From contig JAJTUQ010000005.1 in NCBI GenBank assembly GCA_021399445.1, forward strand, positions 2,790,001 through 2,854,000: a stretch of 64,000 nt of DNA. The letters run 5' to 3'. This stretch comes from Xylogone sp. PMI_703 (taxonomy: Eukaryota; Ascomycota; Leotiomycetes). The notes below the pieces were generated by a model. It had not been told where the DNA came from, did no database searches, and saw only the letters and a list, made by a program, of their open reading frames with translations. Below are positions 59,294-64,000 of this stretch, one piece after another (within the stretch, counting starts at the first letter, position 1; every line of letters begins with the position of its first letter). The translations under genes were made by a program, and so were the position numbers.

Positions 59294-60106
59294 TCATTTC
59301 TGCCATTCCGTCTGGCCTAAGCGGATAATCTCTGCTTGCCGTACTCTCCGTACCTCGCCGACTTGTGCTTGCTGTTCCAAGCACTTCATGCCCGCACTAA
59401 CTGCTGCCCTGGCAATTACTTCTGCATCTTGTGACCAACCGTTCGTAAGTGCGCCGCCACTAATCATCCCGACAAACTTTGCGATGCCTAGAACAAAGTT
59501 AGATGATTCAGAGAGTACACCTATGGATGTTGACTTGCGTACCTCTCATCGTTGCTTCAGCAGGCCTGCTGTCCTCTCTTGCTCCCACGATCAAACCGGG
59601 GTTAATAAAGACTGTGTGCTCAAACTTGAGCCCTTCAATTGCTTCTTCCAGCTCTCCCTTCATTCGGCTATATTCAGATCGAGACTTAGAATTCGGATTC
59701 GCACTAGAAATGAGTACGTAGACTTTAATACCGGAATCTTTGGCTGCCTTTGCTAAGGCAAGATTCAGATCATAGTCAACTTTCCTTCGACCTGCTGAGC
59801 CGCCAGCTTGGGCTGGGGTTGTGCCGAGAGCCGAAAAGAATATCGAAGGAACTTCGCCGAGGGTAGATATTTGGCCATTCCATTTTAGAGAGTCGGGCTC
59901 GATTATCGTGCGAAGCTTGGGGCTATCTGCGACTTTTGGTGCACGACGTGCAAACATGGAGATCCGCGAGACGGTAGGTAGGGTGGTGAGTGTTGACAAG
60001 ATATAAGAGCCCTGAGGGAAGGACATTAGAGTCAAATGCCGGGGATATTGATCAAGAAACTCACTACCAAACCGGTCCCCCCAACTAAAAGAGCGGTGTT
60101 ACTCAT
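59294..60106 (-). CDS. FMP52: FMP52-like NAD(P)-binding protein of mitochondria
   Basis: Short-chain-dehydrogenase-fold protein related to yeast Fmp52 and human HTATIP2. Three exons, 60106-60065, 60011-59543 and 59487-59294 (introns 53 and 55 bp), give 234 residues. Joining exons 1 and 2 completes the nucleotide-binding motif LLVGGTGLVGSYIL. The centre contains FFSALGTTPAQAGGSAGRRKVDYDL and SSANPNSKSRSEYSRMKGELE, the family's Ser..Tyr-x3-Lys-like block, and PGLIVGARE. The second junction (MRG to IAKFVGMISGG) removes an in-frame stop. Function in yeast is unknown (outer mitochondrial membrane). Divergent from the CHID1-like gene. Confidence 0.92.
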
Positions 60107-60676
60107 TGGGAATTCTTCTATGTCTTTTAACCTCAGCTGCTGGATACGATATGGAATTGATATCACTATCGTCGAGGTAAATTATTGGTGGATAGAAGCT
60201 ACCTAAATTAACTCTTCACGAATGAGTTTCTGAAATAAGATATATCGAATTTATTCTACCTTTAAGCTCCTTTTAAGCTCCTGTGGTAGATATAAAGTCT
60301 TGAGCCCGGTCACAAAGCTAAGCCGATATAAGTTTTATGTGCCGAGCTGGGTCGTAGCTATACCGCGGTGGCTTCAGTTAAGGTTAAGCTAGAAACACCG
60401 GACTGAGCACAGCACCCGGAGTGGCAGGTAATGGCGAAAATTGACCCGGAGAACAAACAGTTGACCATGACATGTTGCAATTGCATTTAACGAAAACCGC
60501 TAAAGTGACAGTTTATAAGATCGAGTATTTCGAATCGTTTACATTTCTTCACAGATTAATTTTTGGCCATGGGACCTATTGCGGACTTATTAACTGAAGA
60601 GTTGCTAACTTACTGTACGGGAACTTAGCAGGGTGGCAAGAGGAGAGGCTGACTAAGCACATTATCAGGCATCGAA
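60107..60676. other. Divergent promoter region FMP52 / CHID1-like gene
   Basis: 570 bp; no gene seen. Confidence 0.45.
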
Positions 60677-61957
60677 ATGCAATCTGTCAGAATCATCAAT
60701 CTGAGTCCAGCCGCAGTCGAAAATGATAAACGCCTGTATACGTTACCAATGTTGCTCGTTCAAATATTGTTTAACTTAATCTCTCTTTGCGTAACACTTA
60801 TCCATGCCTTCTCCTTCTCGCTTGACTCCCAGGTATGCTATTTACCTTCCTCTCTCCAAGCCCTCCACGTCCAAAACCCATCTACAAAAGCCATCCTCGA
60901 TGCGATAAGGATACCAGGAAATAGTCAGGTAACACCACCACCAAAGCCAGCATCAATAAGACTAGGCTATATAACCCCGTGGAATGGCCGCGGCTACGAC
61001 TTTGCCAAATGGCATACCTCAAAGTTTACCCACATCTCGCCCGTATGGTATCAGCTCTCCGTAGAGCATAACCAGAATCCGCAATTAAACGGTCGGCACG
61101 ACGTAGATGAGTCTTGGTTGAAAGAAATAAGGGGTACCTATAGGCCTCCAAAGATTGTTCCCAGAGTACAGATACAGTTCTCTCAGAAAGCAGCCGAATC
61201 AATCCTGTATTATCCTCGCGGAGAAACTACTGCCATCACAGAGATTCTACTTCAGGAAGTAGAACGATTCGGATATGATGGGCTAACACTGGAGTTACCG
61301 CATCCGCATATTTTCAAGGCATTAGTGGAGATGATCGGCGATGAGCTCCATGAGATTGGTAAGGAGCTTATTCTGGTTGTTCCGCCGGTTCATAAGCCTG
61401 AGCAGGCGGGCACGGCCTTTGAAGCTGAGCATGTGAGAGAGTTGGAGGATGCGGTGGATTACATTTCTGTCATGACTTATGATCACTCTGTGTCTCTGGG
61501 TGTGGAGGGTCCGAACGCTCCGTTGCAATGGATGAAGCAGGTGGTGGAAGGGTTACATGATGAGAATGAATATGATGACGACGACGGCTCATGGGAAGAC
61601 GATGAACTTGATGAGACTACGGAAAGGTTGACATCGAAAGAGAGTAAGGGTTCTAAAATACTACTGGGTCTACCGTTTTATGGTTACAAGTATTCGAGGT
61701 CAAAAGGGGTAGAAGCCTATACAGCTTCGAATTATGTAGACTTCCTAAAAGAGCATCACAATCTTGCTTGGCAGTGGGATGAGGTATCAAAAGAGCATCG
61801 GATAATTGTTAATGCTGGCAAAGATAGCATTTCTATCTTGTGGTATCCCTCACTGTTGAGCTTATTGTATAGGTTGCAGCTAGCTGAAGAAATAGGGGCT
61901 GGGATTGCTATTTGGGAACTCGGACAAGGACTTGATCAATTCATTGATGTACTGTAG
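60677..61957 (+). CDS. Chitinase domain-containing protein 1 (CHID1)-like GH18 protein
   Basis: Intronless, 426 residues. After a hydrophobic segment near residues 25-45 that could be a signal peptide or anchor, the CHID1 signature appears: LGYITPWNGRGYDFAKW, KFTHISPVWYQL, GRHDVDESWLKEIR and KIVPRVQIQ. Later blocks are VDYISVMTYDHS, LGLPFYGYKY and GIAIWELGQGLDQF. The strand that carries DxxDxDxE in active chitinases reads FGYDGLTLELP, so the catalytic Asp/Glu set is lost, as in CHID1 relatives; it is likely a saccharide-binding protein rather than a chitinase. An acidic low-complexity insert (ENEYDDDDGSWEDDELDE) lies at about 296-313. The start is uncertain; an internal Met at about residue 25 would directly begin the hydrophobic segment. 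Confidence 0.9.
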   Translation: MQSVRIINLSPAAVENDKRLYTLPMLLVQILFNLISLCVTLIHAFSFSLDSQVCYLPSSLQALHVQNPSTKAILDAIRIPGNSQVTPPPKPASIRLGYITPWNGRGYDFAKWHTSKFTHISPVWYQLSVEHNQNPQLNGRHDVDESWLKEIRGTYRPPKIVPRVQIQFSQKAAESILYYPRGETTAITEILLQEVERFGYDGLTLELPHPHIFKALVEMIGDELHEIGKELILVVPPVHKPEQAGTAFEAEHVRELEDAVDYISVMTYDHSVSLGVEGPNAPLQWMKQVVEGLHDENEYDDDDGSWEDDELDETTERLTSKESKGSKILLGLPFYGYKYSRSKGVEAYTASNYVDFLKEHHNLAWQWDEVSKEHRIIVNAGKDSISILWYPSLLSLLYRLQLAEEIGAGIAIWELGQGLDQFIDVL

Positions 61958-63176
61958 TTATATTAGAAGGATTATCCTACTCTGTAGCTACTATATAAGG
62001 CTCTTGGTGTCTAAACTGTATATACTTCGTATCCGTTATGATATGAAGCAAGCATGCACATATTATATGGAGTAGAATATTCTCTATTATACAACCACAA
62101 CCCGCAATTACTGCCTGATCTGGTCTCCGTCCATCGTCATTTTACAGCCATCGTAAATTTCCATCGCCGAGCCAATGTATACCTTTTACGGAGCTTGTCG
62201 CTAATGAGACGGAAGTTGCCTATATCAACGACGGTCGATTCCGTTTGTGGCTTCTCTAGATTCCTATAAATTATGTCCATTAGGCTGTTGTAAGTTGCCT
62301 CGAATACTGTAGCATTATCAACTCCCGGCTGTGATACTTTGTCGATAATGACGTCATCAACTATGTACATCCTCTAGAAGAAATAGGTAACCCTACCCGA
62401 CCTGAGGTCGAGTTTAGCATAGAGGAGTAGATTAAGTAATATAAGCTATGAAGAGTTGGTCCCGATTATCGCATTCAAAGCTAAAGCCTCATTAGTTCGT
62501 ATAAACGTAGCGGTCACGGTAGCTCATGACAACTAGCACGGTCCATATCTCTTATTTGAAAATACTTAAATTCTGGTCGTTGTTATTTTTCTCTCTCTTT
62601 CTCTTTCTTATACTTTCTTGTATATATATGTTTGAACATGCGTTTGATATAATTGAAGGGTAAAAAATTGAATTGAATCAGCCATCCTACGGTGCGATTA
62701 CAGCATAGTTCATAGTGAGGATTGCACTAAAGGGCAACGAAGTGAATGCCTCTGCAATAGTGGGCAGTTATGATTCTAATTCTGGTGATGTAGTATCTTA
62801 CGGCCCACATATACGTATACAATGAATATGCGATGTATCGGTAGTGTTCTGACAGTAGAGCTCTCGAAATGTTGGATAAGCCCTATGGGACTTTTACATA
62901 AGCTAGATTTTGACCTTGTATCAGTATTAAGGATCTTGGCAAAACTAAGGTTATTGTAGAAATTTAAGCATATCACGTTGATATTAAGCTTAAGTTAATA
63001 AACTTTGTACTTTAGTACCTCAACAATGCAGATAAATGTAAATATTTATTTATAGATTTCCAATTAGTAGATGCTGTCAAGTTTCTATAGTTTAAATCGC
63101 ACGTTAAAGGTTGAGTAAATCAGCCTTATTTGTATGATAAGTATAGAATAGAAGCTTGTATCTCACTTTCGATAAA
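61958..63176. other. AT-rich intergenic region
   Basis: 1.2 kb. The minus-strand ORF at 62137-62370 (77 codons) has no recognisable motif. A pyrimidine run (tttttctctctctttctctttct) lies near 62585-62610. No gene called. Confidence 0.4.
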
Positions 63177-64000
63177 CTAGCCAGAAAGGGGAGAGTTCAT
63201 CTCCCTCATGTCTTCCCGGAGTTGCTGAAGTCCCGAAACAACGTCCTCCAAGAACTTGCGCTGCAAATCTTCATTATCCAAGTCCGTCTCACCAAGCCCA
63301 AAGTCACAGCCTAGGCACTTCTTCACGATCTTCGAGTACGTTACACCCATCTGGTTGATCAAAAGCTGGGCTAGCTTCTCTGCCGTCCTGTAATCTGACA
63401 GTCCCTCTCCCATAGCCACAATCGACTTTGATACACTCTTTTTCAATACATGCCAAGGCTGGCAAAAGCCAATCTCAAGTAGGAGAATGCCGAAGTTGAA
63501 TAGGAGCTTGTTTCTTGCACCTGCAAAATCCACCTTAGGGGTGGCTCCTTGCCTGGATGTCTCGGCGTCGAATTCGTGCGGACCCACCGCCTTAATTTTC
63601 CCCTTGGCTTTAGCCCGATCGACTCTTGCGATGAAGTAAGGCCCTTTCAGCTGGGTTGAGGCCGCTGATGGATCAGAGGGATAGAAGATCCTCACATTCT
63701 GGCCTAAGTTGCCGTTGGAGAGCCATGGTGTAGAATAGACTTGCATGATTCCCTCGGCTAGGTTGCCAGCAAGCTCGACTAGGAGAGGGCGTGGGAGTGA
63801 TCTCATGACGGGCTCTTCTGCGATCCAAGCCACCATCTCCGAGAGTGACTGAGATGTGCCGAGTGGGATTGTTTGGGGAGGCGGGAGATAGAACAATTGG
63901 GTATAGTGCCCTTTCAACAGTCCCAGCAACGATCGGCCAAGAGAGATGTTCATCTGAACTTCGTGAAAGGCCTTGCAAAAATCCTCTACAAGCCTTAGGT
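63177..64000 (-). CDS. DUF7580-type fungal protein, C-terminal part (5' end outside window)
   Basis: The frame is open to the last base of the window, so this is the C-terminal ~273 residues of a longer protein. It has the features of the DUF7580/prion-inhibition-like fungal family: SLPRPLLVELAGNLAEGIMQVYSTPWL, a short conserved LLFNFGILLLEIGFCQPW segment reminiscent of a degenerate kinase C-lobe, and the C-terminal VKKCLGCDFGLGETDLDNEDLQRKFLEDVVSGLQQL. These proteins are often near or fused to heterokaryon-incompatibility-type domains; their function is not established. No intron is visible in this part. Confidence 0.75.
   Translation of the reverse strand, partial: LRLVEDFCKAFHEVQMNISLGRSLLGLLKGHYTQLFYLPPPQTIPLGTSQSLSEMVAWIAEEPVMRSLPRPLLVELAGNLAEGIMQVYSTPWLSNGNLGQNVRIFYPSDPSAASTQLKGPYFIARVDRAKAKGKIKAVGPHEFDAETSRQGATPKVDFAGARNKLLFNFGILLLEIGFCQPWHVLKKSVSKSIVAMGEGLSDYRTAEKLAQLLINQMGVTYSKIVKKCLGCDFGLGETDLDNEDLQRKFLEDVVSGLQQLREDMREMNSPLSG

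Overview
The window is nuclear DNA of a filamentous ascomycete. Most genes are cut by short introns (about 43-95 bp, with one of 132 bp and one of 231 bp) that have GT..AG ends and CTAAC/CTGAC-type branch sites. The gene content (Zn2Cys6 regulators, RTA1, DUF3176, Fig1, DUF7580 and UstYa families) is typical of Pezizomycotina. A Leotiomycetes-like fungus is my guess, not something the sequence proves. Gene density is low and intergenic stretches are long and AT-rich. I read 23 genes or gene parts with good support plus several remnants. Splice models were made by eye and checked for reading-frame phase.

Layout. 0-15 kb: 3' end of an aldehyde dehydrogenase, a DHBD-type (de)carboxylase, homogentisate dioxygenase, a type-B carboxylesterase, a flavin-reductase-like protein, a 227-bp MITE and a tyrosinase. 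16-24 kb: a Zn2Cys6 regulator, an unrecognised broken ORF and a tandem pair of RTA1 membrane proteins, the first damaged. 25-33 kb: a compact set of aryl-alcohol-type dehydrogenase, MFS transporter, aldehyde dehydrogenase and Zn2Cys6 regulator, which looks like an aromatic alcohol to aldehyde to acid catabolic cluster. 34-39 kb: a DUF3176 membrane protein and a stand-alone histidinol dehydrogenase homologue.

39.9-48.3 kb is the most interesting part. A small secreted precursor carries eight Kex2-type KR-delimited repeats. Their spacers consist only of X-Ala/X-Pro dipeptides, so all copies but one reduce to the same heptapeptide, QFRNTDF. Nearby lie an intact UstYa-family gene (five exons, two HxxHC motifs), an N-terminal UstYa remnant, and a second single-span membrane protein with two HxxHC motifs. 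Together this looks like an undescribed dikaritin-like RiPP locus.

49-64 kb: a Fig1-domain protein, a large CorA-like transporter, a pyruvate/phenylpyruvate-decarboxylase-type enzyme divergent from a D-lactate dehydrogenase, FMP52, a CHID1-like GH18 protein, and a DUF7580-type protein cut by the window end.

The recurring theme is aromatic-compound metabolism (ALDH x2, aryl-ADH, DHBD-like enzyme, HGD, tyrosinase, decarboxylase) next to a putative peptide natural-product locus.
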